This document shows, piece by piece, positions 53,685-63,127 of a stretch of 64,000 nt of DNA. The position numbers and the translations under genes are program-made. The number at the start of each line of letters is the position of its first letter. Position 1 is the first letter of the stretch. The notes under the pieces were generated by a model, which searched no databases, had not been told where the DNA came from, and worked only from the letters and a program-made list of their open reading frames with translations. The DNA lies in the NCBI GenBank assembly GCA_963629395.1, contig CAVGIV010000001.1, positions 1 to 64,000 on the forward strand, read 5' to 3'. This DNA is from CAG-791 sp963629395 (GTDB lineage Bacteria > Bacillota > Clostridia > Lachnospirales > Lachnospiraceae).

Positions 53685-53708
53685 AGTCTCTTTGGACGAT
53701 CAATACAA
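53680..53708 (-). promoter_or_regulatory. Promoter of the MATE-DUF1624 operon, overlapping the tcdA promoter
   Basis: On the minus strand TTGTAT (53708-53703) and TATTAT (53685-53680) are spaced 17 bp. The two -10 boxes share the same bases (53680-53684), so the two divergent promoters probably cannot be occupied at once. Confidence 0.6.
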
Positions 53709-53728
53709 AATTATCTCGAGGGTAGCAG

Positions 53729-54514
53729 ATGTTAAATCAATATTCAAGGGCAGAACTGATCTACGGAGCAGAGAATATGGAGCTTCTGCGCCGCAGCCGC
53801 GTGGCCGTTTTCGGCATCGGCGGTGTCGGCGGAAGCGTCGTGGAGGCACTGGCCAGAATGGGTGTCGGAACACTGGATCTGATTGACGATGACCGGGTGT
53901 GTCTGACCAATCTCAACCGGCAGGTGCTCGCCACCCGCAGCACCGTCGGCAAATATAAGGTCGATGCCGCCAGGGAGCGTATCCATGACATCGATCCCGC
54001 CATTACTGTCAACACGTACCAGACCTTCTTTCTCCCGGAGGAGTCAGAGCGCTTTGATTTTGCCCAGTTTGACTACGTTGTCGATGCCATCGACACCGTC
54101 ACCGGCAAGATTCAGATCATTCTCCAGGCGCAGGCTGCAGGTGTCCCCGTCATCTCCGCTATGGGCTGCGGGAACCGCAGTGATCCGACAAAGCTCACGG
54201 TCACAGACCTTTACAAGACCTCTCAGGATCCGCTGGCAAGGGTCATGCGAAGAGAGCTCAAGCGGCGCGGTGTCAAAAAGCTGAAGGTCGTGTATTCCAC
54301 AGAGCCTGCTATCCGCCCCATCGACACCGAGAACTCCTGCCTGCATCACTGCATCTGCCCTCCCGGCTCTGTCCGGAAGTGCACGGAGCGAAGAGACCTG
54401 CCGGGCTCCTCTTCCTTCGTCCCGCCTGTTGCCGGCATGATGATGGCGGCCGCCATCGTCAATGACCTGACCAAATTCGATCCTTCATCCCGTACGAAGG
54501 GAGGTAAGCAATGA
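53729..54514 (+). CDS. tcdA: tRNA threonylcarbamoyladenosine dehydratase (CsdL/TcdA)
   Basis: A 261-residue E1-like protein. It has the nucleotide loop FGIGGVGGSVVEALARMGVG, LIDDDRVCLTNLNRQVLATRSTVG, the catalytic-region YVVDAIDTVTGK, and the C-terminal HHCICPPG and GSSSFVPPVAGMMMA segments. It cyclises t6A37 to ct6A in ANN-decoding tRNAs using ATP. It overlaps the downstream transpeptidase gene by 4 bp (ATGA), an unusual pairing for a tRNA-modification gene. Confidence 0.95.
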   Translation: MLNQYSRAELIYGAENMELLRRSRVAVFGIGGVGGSVVEALARMGVGTLDLIDDDRVCLTNLNRQVLATRSTVGKYKVDAARERIHDIDPAITVNTYQTFFLPEESERFDFAQFDYVVDAIDTVTGKIQIILQAQAAGVPVISAMGCGNRSDPTKLTVTDLYKTSQDPLARVMRRELKRRGVKKLKVVYSTEPAIRPIDTENSCLHHCICPPGSVRKCTERRDLPGSSSFVPPVAGMMMAAAIVNDLTKFDPSSRTKGGKQ

Positions 54515-56658
54515 GCAAATCACAGCCTACGCCGCAGGATGCGGAGCACCTGTTTGAATATGAGCTTCTGCCCGACACCGGTTCCGAAGAGGATGAAACC
54601 GGCTGGGATGAAGAGGATGACCTTTGGGAGAGCCCCGATTCCCAGGAGGACATCCAGGAGTCAGAAAGCGCCGCAAAGACGTCCGACTATACAAAGGAGC
54701 AGCCGCAGCCGGAGCATTCCATGAATGCCGAGGAGTATGACGAGGAGATCAAAGAGCTGGAGCGCGCCAGGGACGCTGCGGAGTATGCCCGCAAGATGCG
54801 CGAGCAGCGCGCCGGTGCCGTCCATGTACAACGGGTAATTCTGATTATTCTCGGTGCCGCTGCCAGTCTTTTGGCCGTGGCATATGTGGCTGGTCTTATT
54901 TATTTTGGCAGTCATTTTGCCTTCCACACAACGCTCAACGGCATAGATGTTTCCTGTCAGGATGCAAGCCAGACCGAGGCTCTGATTACGCAGGCAGCCG
55001 GCAACTACATACTGACCATTCACGGACGAAACCAGGTGGAGGCCGAAATACACGGCGTCGATATCTCCCTCGTGCTGACTGCCGGTACTCCCGTTGCTGA
55101 CCTTGTCCGCACCCAGTCCAGCTTTGAGTGGCCGACAAGCCTCTGGACGCAGCAGACACTGACCAGCAAATATCTTGTCTCCTACGACGAGGCCGCTCTG
55201 GAATCACTGGTGGATGCGCTTCCATTTTTCTCTGAGGAGAATATTCAGCAGCCTTCCGATGCGGTCTGCTCGTACGCTGACGGATCCTTCCAGATTACCG
55301 CGGGCGACTCCGGCTCGGTTCCCAGACGCGATGCGATCCTCTCCGCTGTAAAGGACGCCCTCTCCGAGAACCAAACCGAGATCACACTGGGGGATGAGTG
55401 CTATGAAGAGGCTGCCATCACCGAGGACAACGCGCAGCTCCTTGCGGCGCAGGAGGAGCTGAACCAGATTCTGAATCTGAGCATCTCATTGACCTTTGAT
55501 GAGGAGAAGCAGACTCTTACCAAGGATCAGCTGGCATCGTTTGTTTCGGTGTCGCTTTCCACGGCAGATACTGCAAATGCAGATGTCGAGGAAGAGATCG
55601 CTGAACAGGAATCAGCCGGTAATACCGATGCCGCGCAGACAGAGTCCGCCGGGGAGACCTCCTCCGATGCAGCGCAGACAGAGGGAGCCTTGGATGATTC
55701 CTCTAAGACGGGCGAAATTCTGTACAACACCGAGGCCGTCTCCGCTTACGTCGCAGAGCTTGCAGAGCACTATGACACCTATGGCAAGGATCGTGAATTT
55801 AAAACCCACACCGGCGATACGGTAACCGTTTCTGGCGGCAACTACGGCTGGCAGATGGACCAGGAGGCAACCGCAGCGGCTATAATCGAGGCCTTAAAGG
55901 CCGAGCAGGATGCCGAATTTACCCCCGTATGGACCAAGGAGGCCGCCTCCTTCGGAGACACCGACATCGGCACCTCCTACATGGAGGTCGATCTGGATAA
56001 CCAGAAGGTCTACCAGTACATTGACGGCGAATGCGTTGTAGAGACGGACTGTGTCTCCGGCAAGGCCATTGATTCCGACCGCCTGACGCCGGATGGAACC
56101 TACAGCATTGTTTACCGCAAGTCCCCGGCTGTCTTAAAGGGCGCGGATTACGAATCGCCCGTGACCTACTGGATGCCGTTCAACGGCGGAATCGGATTCC
56201 ACGACGCCACATGGCGGAGCAAATTCGGCGGCGAGCTCTACCTCGCGGGAGGATCCCACGGCTGCATCAATCTGCCGCTGTCTGCCGCCAAGGCGATCTA
56301 TGCGAATGTATATTCCGGCATGCCCGTTGTGGTTTACGGCGGCATGACCTCTGAGGAAGCCATTGCCTATACCGGCAAAAAGCCGGATCCGCCGGTCTCC
56401 AAAAAGGAATCCGAATCCGACATCGGAGGCGGCATTAGCGATACTGACACCGATCCTGCCAACGCAGCTGCCACGCAGCAGTCGGATGCGCAGCAGGCCG
56501 CTGCGGCTGCCGTTCAGGCCGCACAGGCTGCCGTGATCGCTCAGGCGCAGCAGAACTACATCAGCCAGGGCATGAGCGCAGAGCAGGCCGCCGCACAGGT
56601 ACAGGCAGATCTTGCCGCTCAGCTGGCTGCGCAGCAGGCCGCCGCAGCCGGGCAGTAA
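54511..56658 (+). CDS. L,D-transpeptidase with VanW-type peptidoglycan-binding region
   Basis: A 715-residue protein: acidic cytoplasmic N-terminus (1-105), one TM (about 108-132), an extracytoplasmic region with two putative peptidoglycan-binding-4 modules (about 140-255 and 315-485) separated by an acidic linker, and a YkuD catalytic domain ending in GGSHGCINLP (His583, Cys585). The last ~75 residues are an Ala/Gln-rich tail. It forms 3-3 cross-links in peptidoglycan, outside the membrane. It is translated by coupling from tcdA, and a strong terminator follows. Confidence 0.92.
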   Translation: MSKSQPTPQDAEHLFEYELLPDTGSEEDETGWDEEDDLWESPDSQEDIQESESAAKTSDYTKEQPQPEHSMNAEEYDEEIKELERARDAAEYARKMREQRAGAVHVQRVILIILGAAASLLAVAYVAGLIYFGSHFAFHTTLNGIDVSCQDASQTEALITQAAGNYILTIHGRNQVEAEIHGVDISLVLTAGTPVADLVRTQSSFEWPTSLWTQQTLTSKYLVSYDEAALESLVDALPFFSEENIQQPSDAVCSYADGSFQITAGDSGSVPRRDAILSAVKDALSENQTEITLGDECYEEAAITEDNAQLLAAQEELNQILNLSISLTFDEEKQTLTKDQLASFVSVSLSTADTANADVEEEIAEQESAGNTDAAQTESAGETSSDAAQTEGALDDSSKTGEILYNTEAVSAYVAELAEHYDTYGKDREFKTHTGDTVTVSGGNYGWQMDQEATAAAIIEALKAEQDAEFTPVWTKEAASFGDTDIGTSYMEVDLDNQKVYQYIDGECVVETDCVSGKAIDSDRLTPDGTYSIVYRKSPAVLKGADYESPVTYWMPFNGGIGFHDATWRSKFGGELYLAGGSHGCINLPLSAAKAIYANVYSGMPVVVYGGMTSEEAIAYTGKKPDPPVSKKESESDIGGGISDTDTDPANAAATQQSDAQQAAAAAVQAAQAAVIAQAQQNYISQGMSAEQAAAQVQADLAAQLAAQQAAAAGQ

Positions 56659-56683
56659 CAGTTGCTACAACCTTTACAGCAGG

Positions 56684-56718
56684 AAGGCGGAAGAATCTTA
56701 TACAGATTCTTCCGCCTT
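56684..56718 (+). terminator. Rho-independent terminator of the tcdA-transpeptidase operon
   Basis: A 14-bp stem (arms starting AAGGCGGAAG at 56684 and GATTCTTCCG at 56705) with a 7-nt loop, followed by TTTTCTTGCTTTCT on the plus strand, 26 nt after the stop codon. Confidence 0.9.
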
Positions 56719-56799
56719 TTCTTGCTTTCTCCGCGCCTGTCACATCCAACAAAAACTGATCGTTCGCAGACGAATTCACGATTGAATATTCGTAACTAT

Positions 56800-58593
56800 T
56801 CAGCGCCCGAGCGCATCCACCATATCCTGCAGCTCCATGTACCGCTCCATCCGCTCCTCAATCCGGGCGTCCAGCGCATCCTTTTCCTCGGTCAGCTTCC
56901 GAAGCTTCTCATAATCGGTGGCCGCCAAAGGTATCTGCGCCGCGAGCGCATCCGAATCCGCCTGGAGCTTGTCGATTTCGGCCTCAATGGTATCGTATTC
57001 CCGCTGGTCCTTGTAGGAGAGTTTTGCCTTATGCGACGTGTTGCCCGCTGCAGACGCCTGCTTCCCGCTTTCCCGAAGATCCTTCGTCCTGGCGGCCACC
57101 TTTCCGGCTGCCAGAAGGTGCTCCTGGTACTCCGCATACCCGCCGTCGCTTTGCCACAGGGTGCCATCCTCTTCAAAGGCAAAGATTCTGGTCACCACCC
57201 GGTCCAGAAAATACCGGTCGTGCGATACCACAATCAGAATGCCGGCGAAGCGGTCCAGATAATCCTCCAGAACCTGCAGCGTCGAGATATCCAGGTCATT
57301 TGTCGGCTCATCCAGGATCAGGACATTCGGGTTCTCCATCAGCACCCGCAGGAGATACAGCCGCCGCTTTTCTCCTCCCGAGAGCTTCCCAATGGGTGCG
57401 TATTGGAGCTTGGGATCAAACAGAAAGCGGTCGCACATTTCCGACGCCGATACCAGCCCGTCCGCTGTCCGGATATATTCTGCCGTGTTTCGAATGTAAT
57501 CAATCACCCTTGCCGACTCATCCAGCTGCTCATTTTCCTGCGAAAAGTATCCGAACTGCAGCGTCTGGCCGATGGTAACGCTCCCTTCATCCGGCTCCAG
57601 GATTCCCAGAATGGTCTTAACCAGTGTGGATTTCCCGCATCCGTTCGGCCCGATGATTCCGATGCGGTCCGTCTTGCGGAAATGGTATGTAAAATTCCGG
57701 TACAAAACCCTCTCCCCGTACCGCTTACTGATCTGCTCCAGCTCAATGGTCTTCCCGCCGATTCTGGAGGGGAGCGATTCTATTTCGACCCGACGCTCCT
57801 CCTGGATCTTCTCCCGGTCCCGCAGTGCCTCAAACCGTGCAATATGCGCTTTCTGCTTGGTCGAGCGCGCCCTTGCCCCCCGCATCATCCAGGCAAGATC
57901 CTTGCGATAGAGGGTCGCCATCTTCCGCTCTGCCGCAACGGCATAATCCAGTCTCTGCTGGCGTAGCTCCAGGTACCCCTCGTAGTCCTCTTCATAGCGG
58001 TAGAGCTTGCCCCTGTCGATCTCCAGAATGACATTCGTTACCTCATCCAGAAAATAACGGTCATGCGTCACCATAAGGAGCGTTCCCTTATAGGCCGCCA
58101 GGAATTTCTGCAGCTCCTCGATCATCTGCAGATCCAGATGGTTGGTCGGCTCATCCAGGATCAGGACGTCCGAGGGCGTCAGCATGGCCGCCACCAGCGC
58201 TGCACGCTTTTTCTGTCCGCCGGACAAATGGGCCGGGCTGACATCCGGATCGGAGATGCCGAATTTCAGCAGATTGGAGCGCACCTCACCTTTGGTGTCC
58301 CAATGCTGCTGCTTGCCGCTTATCATTTCGGTCACATTCTCCAGCAGCGTCTTATCCATGTCGAAGACAGGGTTCTGCACAAGGGCAGCAATCCGAAGGC
58401 CCTTCTGGCAGATAATCTCTCCCTCATCCGGCTCCATGCTGCCTGCAATCAGCGACAAAAGTGTCGACTTCCCGGTACCGTTGATGCCGATGATACCCAC
58501 CTTTTCGCCCGCCTCAATACTGGCAGAGGCCCCGTCCAGGATGACGCGGCCTCCAAGGTTTTTACTGATATGCTCCAGATTCAAAATACTCAT
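56800..58593 (-). CDS. ABC-F family ATPase (Uup-like)
   Basis: A 597-residue soluble protein with two ABC domains and no membrane segment. Domain 1 has GINGTGKST, the LSGGQKKRAALV signature and LILDEPTNHLDL. An interdomain linker of ABC-F type follows (MATLYRKDLAWMMRGARARSTKQKAHIARFEAL). Domain 2 has GPNGCGKST, KLSGGEKRRLYLL and LILDEPTNDLDI. The C-terminal ~85 residues are a coiled coil. It acts on ribosomes or on structured nucleic acids rather than in transport. It overlaps murF by 4 bp. Its stop overlaps a GTAACTATTCAGCG repeat motif. Confidence 0.93.
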   Translation of the reverse strand: MSILNLEHISKNLGGRVILDGASASIEAGEKVGIIGINGTGKSTLLSLIAGSMEPDEGEIICQKGLRIAALVQNPVFDMDKTLLENVTEMISGKQQHWDTKGEVRSNLLKFGISDPDVSPAHLSGGQKKRAALVAAMLTPSDVLILDEPTNHLDLQMIEELQKFLAAYKGTLLMVTHDRYFLDEVTNVILEIDRGKLYRYEEDYEGYLELRQQRLDYAVAAERKMATLYRKDLAWMMRGARARSTKQKAHIARFEALRDREKIQEERRVEIESLPSRIGGKTIELEQISKRYGERVLYRNFTYHFRKTDRIGIIGPNGCGKSTLVKTILGILEPDEGSVTIGQTLQFGYFSQENEQLDESARVIDYIRNTAEYIRTADGLVSASEMCDRFLFDPKLQYAPIGKLSGGEKRRLYLLRVLMENPNVLILDEPTNDLDISTLQVLEDYLDRFAGILIVVSHDRYFLDRVVTRIFAFEEDGTLWQSDGGYAEYQEHLLAAGKVAARTKDLRESGKQASAAGNTSHKAKLSYKDQREYDTIEAEIDKLQADSDALAAQIPLAATDYEKLRKLTEEKDALDARIEERMERYMELQDMVDALGR

Positions 58594-59993
58594 ATACTGT
58601 CTGCTGCCCTTTCCGCGCAGTGCGCCAGCTCCTCAAAGGCCATCGCACGGCTTGCCTTGAACAGCCAGGCTGTATCCGGTCCCGAAAGCGCCTCGATCTG
58701 CGTTTTCGCCTCCTCCTTGCTGTGACAGCAGCGTACGTCGGCAAGTCCCTTGCCTATGGCCTCCTCCGCCAGATATGCCGCCGCGTCTCCCACAGTGATC
58801 AGCGTATCCACCGCCAGCTCGGCCGCGTACGCCCCCACCTCCCGGTGAAGCGTCTCCTCTGCTGCTCCCAGCTCCTTCATATCGCCCAGAACCGCGATAT
58901 GTCTTGCCGTCTTCATATGCATCAGCGAAGACAATCCCGCCTTCATGGACTGCGGATTGGCATTGTAGGTGTCATTGAAAATAACGACTCCGTTCGCCAG
59001 TCGCAGCGTTTCCATGCGCATCTTCGTCGGCACGTAGTGTGCAATTCCGTCCTGGATTTCCGAAATAGTAAGGCCATATTCCACGCCGATGGCTGCCGCC
59101 GTAAGCGCCGGATAAATCATGTGATGACCGAGGGCCGGAACGACCACAGGGAACGTGCCGATGGGTGTCACTGCAGTAAAGCTCATCGACTCCTCTTTGT
59201 CCTCCTGAATGTCGATGGCTCGCCACTCGCAGCCTTCGGATTCGCCCGCATAAGCAAAACGGAATCTCTCCTTTTTATCCGGATCCTCCCGCAAACGCAG
59301 CAGATACGGATCGTCTCCGTTCAGGACCGCCAGTCCGCCCTCCTGCAGCCCCTCAAAAATCTCGCTCTTGGCCTTGAAAATATTCTCCTTGCTGCCAAGA
59401 TTGCCGATGTGCGCATCTCCTACGTTGGTAATGGTCACTGTCGCAGGTGCCGCAATCTTCGTCAGGTACTCGATCTCCTTCAAATGATTCATTCCCATCT
59501 CAATGACCGCGATCTGCGTTTCATCCGAGAGATTCAGCAGCGTCTTTGGAAGGCCGATGTTGTTATTGAAGTTCCCCTGGGTCTTAAGCGTTTCGTATTT
59601 TTCCGAAAGGACAGCGGCAATCATATCCTTCGTGGTCGTCTTCCCCACGGACCCGGTGATCCCTACCACAGGGATCGCAAACTGCCGCCGGTACCACTGT
59701 GCCAAATCACCGAGAGCCAGAATCGTATCCGGTACCAATACATAGAATTTGCCGGGAACCAGGTCTGCCGGCTTCTCGGAAACCACTGCCCCGGCCGCGC
59801 CGGCTTCCAATGCAGCCTTTACAAAGCGGTGCCCGTCGGTATTCTCCCCCACAAAGGCCAGGAAAACGTCACCCGCCTTTACCACGCGATTGTCCGATTC
59901 CACACCGGTAATCACAGTATTGGGATCATAGCCTTCACCCAGAAGTGTTCCGTTTGTTGCCTGCACCAGCTGCGCCAGCGTAATTTTCTGCAT
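58590..59993 (-). CDS. murF: UDP-N-acetylmuramoyl-tripeptide--D-alanyl-D-alanine ligase
   Basis: A 467-residue Mur ligase: ITGSVGKTTTKDMIAAVLSEKYETLKTQGNFNN, PKTLLNLSDETQIAVIEMGMNHLKEIEYL, TNVGDAHIGNLGSKENIFKAK, IFNDTYNANPQSMKAGL and AVLGDMKELG. It adds D-Ala-D-Ala to the UDP-MurNAc-tripeptide in the cytoplasm. GGAAGGAAAGCAT precedes the ATG. It follows ddl, which makes its substrate, across a 222-bp gap carrying a repeat. Confidence 0.97.
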   Translation of the reverse strand: MQKITLAQLVQATNGTLLGEGYDPNTVITGVESDNRVVKAGDVFLAFVGENTDGHRFVKAALEAGAAGAVVSEKPADLVPGKFYVLVPDTILALGDLAQWYRRQFAIPVVGITGSVGKTTTKDMIAAVLSEKYETLKTQGNFNNNIGLPKTLLNLSDETQIAVIEMGMNHLKEIEYLTKIAAPATVTITNVGDAHIGNLGSKENIFKAKSEIFEGLQEGGLAVLNGDDPYLLRLREDPDKKERFRFAYAGESEGCEWRAIDIQEDKEESMSFTAVTPIGTFPVVVPALGHHMIYPALTAAAIGVEYGLTISEIQDGIAHYVPTKMRMETLRLANGVVIFNDTYNANPQSMKAGLSSLMHMKTARHIAVLGDMKELGAAEETLHREVGAYAAELAVDTLITVGDAAAYLAEEAIGKGLADVRCCHSKEEAKTQIEALSGPDTAWLFKASRAMAFEELAHCAERAADSI

Positions 59994-60057
59994 ATGCTTT
60001 CCTTCCTGTGTATCAGCTGCGAAAGTGTCACAAACACGAGCAGCTAATCTTGTATCT

Positions 60058-60148
60058 GTTTAGCACCTGCCATATTTCAACGTGAATTGACTGCTTGCAG
60101 GCAAATTCACGATTGAAATTGGCAGGCGGCCAAGGCGCGAAGCGCCTC
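60058..60148 (+). repeat. 91-bp palindromic intergenic repeat, copy 1
   Basis: Between ddl and murF. CTGCCA, TTTCAA and GTGAATT pair with AATTCAC, TTGAAA and TGGCAG around a CTGC-tt-GCAG core; a GGCGC-GAA-GCGCC hairpin follows. Copy 2 (63877-63967) has the same length and flanks but a different loop. Further palindromes follow directly (ATTTGC-GATA-GCAAAT at about 60169-60184, then GGGCGCTGAACAATTGC). Confidence 0.85.
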
Positions 60149-60215
60149 TGGCCAGCCACATCGAGGATTTGCGATAGCAAATTCGAGATGGGCGCTGAAC
60201 AATTGCCTACACTGA

Positions 60216-61301
60216 TCACTGCTCTGCCGTATTGCCGCGATGCTCATAATACGCTACAGCATCCTCTACAATCTGGTTGCACAGCTCCTCATAGGAAATC
60301 CCGACGGCTGCGGCCTCCTGCGGCACCAGACTGGTCGGTGTCATTCCGGGAAGCGTATTCACCTCCAGGAAGTAAATAGTCCCGTCCTCCGTGACCATAA
60401 AGTCACTGCGCGAATAGGTACGAAGCCCCAGGATGCGATGTACATCCATTGCCATATTGCCCATTTCCTCTGCCTGCTCCGGTGTCAGACGTCCGGGACA
60501 AATCTCCTCCGTCGCGCCGGCCTTATACTTGTTGGAATAATCGTATCCGCCGTCTCTGGGATTGATTTCCACGCAGGGGAGTGCCCGGTTCTTCAGAACA
60601 GCGTTGGTGAATTCCTTTCCTTCAATGAACTGCTCCACCAGAATGCTCTTGCTGTAGCGAAGCGCTTCATGCAGTGCCAGCACGAGCTCCTCCTGCTGTT
60701 TTACAATATATACGCCAACCGAAGAGCCGCCGGTCGGTGTCTTCACCACACAGGGAGCTGCGTTTTCTGCCGCAATCTCCGGCACCCGGTCGCTGGTGAC
60801 ATCCGTATATTCCCTCCAGTCCGGTGTCCGGATTCCCAGCGGCCGAACCAGCTTTTTGGTAATAATCTTGTCCATTGCCACTGCGGCGCCCAGGTATCCG
60901 GAACCGGTATACCGTATTCCCATCAGGTCAAAGGCGGCCTGCACCCGTCCGTCCTCGCCGTTCAGTCCGTGAAGCGCTATGAAAACAATATCCGCCTTTT
61001 TGCAGATTTCCAAAACGCCCTTTCCGAAAATAGAAGGGTCCCTCCATTTGCGAGATTCCCGCACGGCATCCAGATCCGGCGCAACGCCGTCAAACTCTGC
61101 CGGCTGGATTTCCGGCAGCTCGTCAAAGAGCTGCTCCGGGCTTTGCAGCACCGCTTCCCCCATGTCCTCCAGACCCAGAAACAAATCAACCAGAACGGCC
61201 TGATGTCCCTTTGTTCGAAGAGCCCTGCATATCTTGGTTCCCGATAGAATTGAAATTTTACGTTCTGTAGAAAGTCCGCCGCATAATACTACGATTTTCA
61301 T
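60216..61301 (-). CDS. ddl: D-alanine--D-alanine ligase
   Basis: A 361-residue ATP-grasp enzyme: VVLCGGLSTERKISILSG, IALHGLNGEDGRVQAAFDLMGIRYTGSG, PCVVKTPTGGSSVGVYIV, EQFIEGKEFTNAVL, YDYSNKYKAGA and FLEVNTLPGMTPTSL. The YSNKY loop is of the D-Ala-D-Ala type rather than the D-Lac type seen in VanA, so vancomycin resistance is not implied. ATG 61301 has AAGGAG 7 nt upstream; the longer open frame to 61442 is rejected. Confidence 0.96.
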   Translation of the reverse strand: MKIVVLCGGLSTERKISILSGTKICRALRTKGHQAVLVDLFLGLEDMGEAVLQSPEQLFDELPEIQPAEFDGVAPDLDAVRESRKWRDPSIFGKGVLEICKKADIVFIALHGLNGEDGRVQAAFDLMGIRYTGSGYLGAAVAMDKIITKKLVRPLGIRTPDWREYTDVTSDRVPEIAAENAAPCVVKTPTGGSSVGVYIVKQQEELVLALHEALRYSKSILVEQFIEGKEFTNAVLKNRALPCVEINPRDGGYDYSNKYKAGATEEICPGRLTPEQAEEMGNMAMDVHRILGLRTYSRSDFMVTEDGTIYFLEVNTLPGMTPTSLVPQEAAAVGISYEELCNQIVEDAVAYYEHRGNTAEQ

Positions 61302-61453
61302 TGTTTTGCTCCTTGCTGGTATGACATTGGGCGCAGCCCGCTGCTCCCCGAATCTGTGCTCCCATTCTACTCCAGTTCCGTGCAGACGCCAACTAAGCAA
61401 TGAGGTGCCCGAACTTGGACACTCCGCTACACTGCTGTCCACCCGCCATTCAA

Positions 61454-61602
61454 GGCGACAGGGTGGCGGATGGATGTCCAGGTTCGGGGCCTTGCGAGGC
61501 CTCGGTGCTTGCGAGCGTCTTGTGCGAGCTTAGCACCGCTAGGTCCGAGGACGGAATCGAGAGATGTCCCCGAACCGGACACCTCCGCCAGGACCCGTCG
61601 CC
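61454..61602 (+). repeat. Structured intergenic repeat, copy C
   Basis: The third copy, in the 332-bp gap between the HD gene stop (61634) and the ddl start (61301), which holds nothing else recognisable. Outer stem GGCGAC/GTCGCC, inner stem GGTTCGGGG/CCCCGAACC, and a third hairpin ATC-GAGA-GAT where copy A has GCC-GAGA-GGC. Here the element is antisense to both neighbouring genes, unlike A and B. Confidence 0.85.
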
Positions 61603-61633
61603 GGACTGATGGGCTGGCGGCTACACGACCCAC

Positions 61634-62089
61634 TCACCGCTCGAACAGTGTCTCCCGGGAGGAGCAGATCTTGTCCGCTGCGGTGACAAGCCAGGCAATG
61701 CGGGAGGAGGGTGCGTGGAACAGCGTCAACGGCCACATATGGCTCTCGATGGCGGCAAGCTCCACCGCATCCAGCTGAAAATCCCGCCCGGCATTGCGCG
61801 CAGCGATGTGCGGATGATGGTATCCGTGCAGGTGATCCCCATGGCTATGCCAGTCATACAGAAAATAGTCATGAAGGAATGCGGCACGCACCAGACGCTT
61901 CTCCTCCGCCCGAAGATGAAGACGCCGGTTCAGCCAGAAGGCCTCCCTCGCCACATCCAGGCAATGGTCGTAGGTTGTAATGCGGCCATGCTGAATGTAT
62001 CTCTTCATACGAAGGCACCGAGGATCCTGTGCCAAATCCGCCATGTATTTCTGAAATTCCTTCTCCTCTATACTGGAAAGTCCGGCCAT
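61634..62089 (-). CDS. HD-domain phosphohydrolase-like protein
   Basis: A 151-residue protein with an HD-domain pattern: TTYDHCLDVAREAFWLN, RAAFLHDYFLYDWH with the His-Asp pair, HPHIAARNA and a late AAIESHMWPL. Members hydrolyse nucleotides or other phosphates; the substrate is not evident. ATG 62089 follows GGAGAAGGG by a suitable distance; an in-frame ATG at 62134 is possible but less supported. Confidence 0.8.
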   Translation of the reverse strand: MAGLSSIEEKEFQKYMADLAQDPRCLRMKRYIQHGRITTYDHCLDVAREAFWLNRRLHLRAEEKRLVRAAFLHDYFLYDWHSHGDHLHGYHHPHIAARNAGRDFQLDAVELAAIESHMWPLTLFHAPSSRIAWLVTAADKICSSRETLFER

Positions 62090-62142
62090 GCTTATTTTCC
62101 CTTCTCCGGCAGCGGATCCATCGCCTCCTGCCATACGGTTTC

Positions 62143-63075
62143 TTACCTGTCTTCGGAAGAAATGCTGTTATCCGTGCTTTCTTTCTCCGCCACAGCTCTC
62201 CCTCTTGCCACCTTCTGCATGGAACAGAACAGGCCCCGCAGCTTCTCAGAGGCATCCTTGGAGCGGTGCTCGGGACGAAACTCCCGAATACTCAGAATGT
62301 GGTACTGTTCCCGTCGGTTAAAGCCGTCCATAAGCCTTCGCACCCGGTCGCCCATTTCCTGCGTGGATTTGCCTGCCTTTGCCCTGGCCGAATCCGAAGC
62401 CAGCATCGCAGCAATGACCGCCGTTTCTCCCGCACTCTGCGCGGCAGCCATGGCAGCCGTCCCCATGGCCGCGGGCCCCTGCTGGACCGTCTGATAGCCG
62501 GCCTCCATGCGATCATTGAATTCCTTCTCCATTGCATCCATCCGGTCCAGAATTCTCGTCAGGCTGGCCACGGTCAGTGCAAAATCCATGCCCAGAATCA
62601 CAGCGAATACAAGACAGAGAATCTCATTTTCAATGGGATGCGCATCCGTCGGAAGAGAGTCCAGGAACGGTCCGATGACCCGCACCACCAGGATTCCGGC
62701 GATACCGAAGCCGCAGGTCGCAGGAAGGCAAATCCGCCCCTGAATGTTCAGCGGAATGTTGCTGTAATCCCACCATACCGCATGGAAGAATTTCTCCAGT
62801 ACCCAGGACGTGCCGAATTCCATAATCGCACTTCCAACGGCGCAGACCAGGAAAATCTCCCAGATCGGATACGACGAGCCGGACGGCATCGGCGGCAAAA
62901 GGCGGAAAACAATCATAGCACCGACCACGCCGCAGCCGTAAATGGGGCAAATCGGTCCGAACAAAAACCCCCGGTTCTGCCAATGCTTCTCCTTCACCGT
63001 ACAATATGTACATTCGTAGATCCAGCCGACAAAGCTGAAGATAATAAAATAGTCAAAATACTGCGCTACCGCCAT
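62143..63075 (-). CDS. CmpB-family (putative ABC-transporter type IV) membrane protein
   Basis: A 310-residue protein. The N-terminal ~190 residues contain five to six membrane helices with the family pattern FSFVGWIYECTYCTV, NRGFLFGPICPIYGCG, EFGTSWVLEKFFHAVWWDYS and NIQGRICLPATCGFG. A helical cytoplasmic tail of about 120 residues is rich in Ala and charged residues. The biochemical role of this family is unclear. It lies between the HD and HAD genes on the same strand and is probably cotranscribed with them. Confidence 0.85.
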   Translation of the reverse strand: MAVAQYFDYFIIFSFVGWIYECTYCTVKEKHWQNRGFLFGPICPIYGCGVVGAMIVFRLLPPMPSGSSYPIWEIFLVCAVGSAIMEFGTSWVLEKFFHAVWWDYSNIPLNIQGRICLPATCGFGIAGILVVRVIGPFLDSLPTDAHPIENEILCLVFAVILGMDFALTVASLTRILDRMDAMEKEFNDRMEAGYQTVQQGPAAMGTAAMAAAQSAGETAVIAAMLASDSARAKAGKSTQEMGDRVRRLMDGFNRREQYHILSIREFRPEHRSKDASEKLRGLFCSMQKVARGRAVAEKESTDNSISSEDR

Positions 63076-63127
63076 ACTGCTTTCCTTTTCCCTCTGTCCT
63101 CAAAAACGGCTGAAACATACCTTCTTC

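Noticed and set aside
60216..61301. Vancomycin-resistance D-Ala-D-Lac ligase
   Set aside because: The active-site loop reads YSNKY as in D-Ala-D-Ala ligases, and no vanH/vanX-type genes are nearby.
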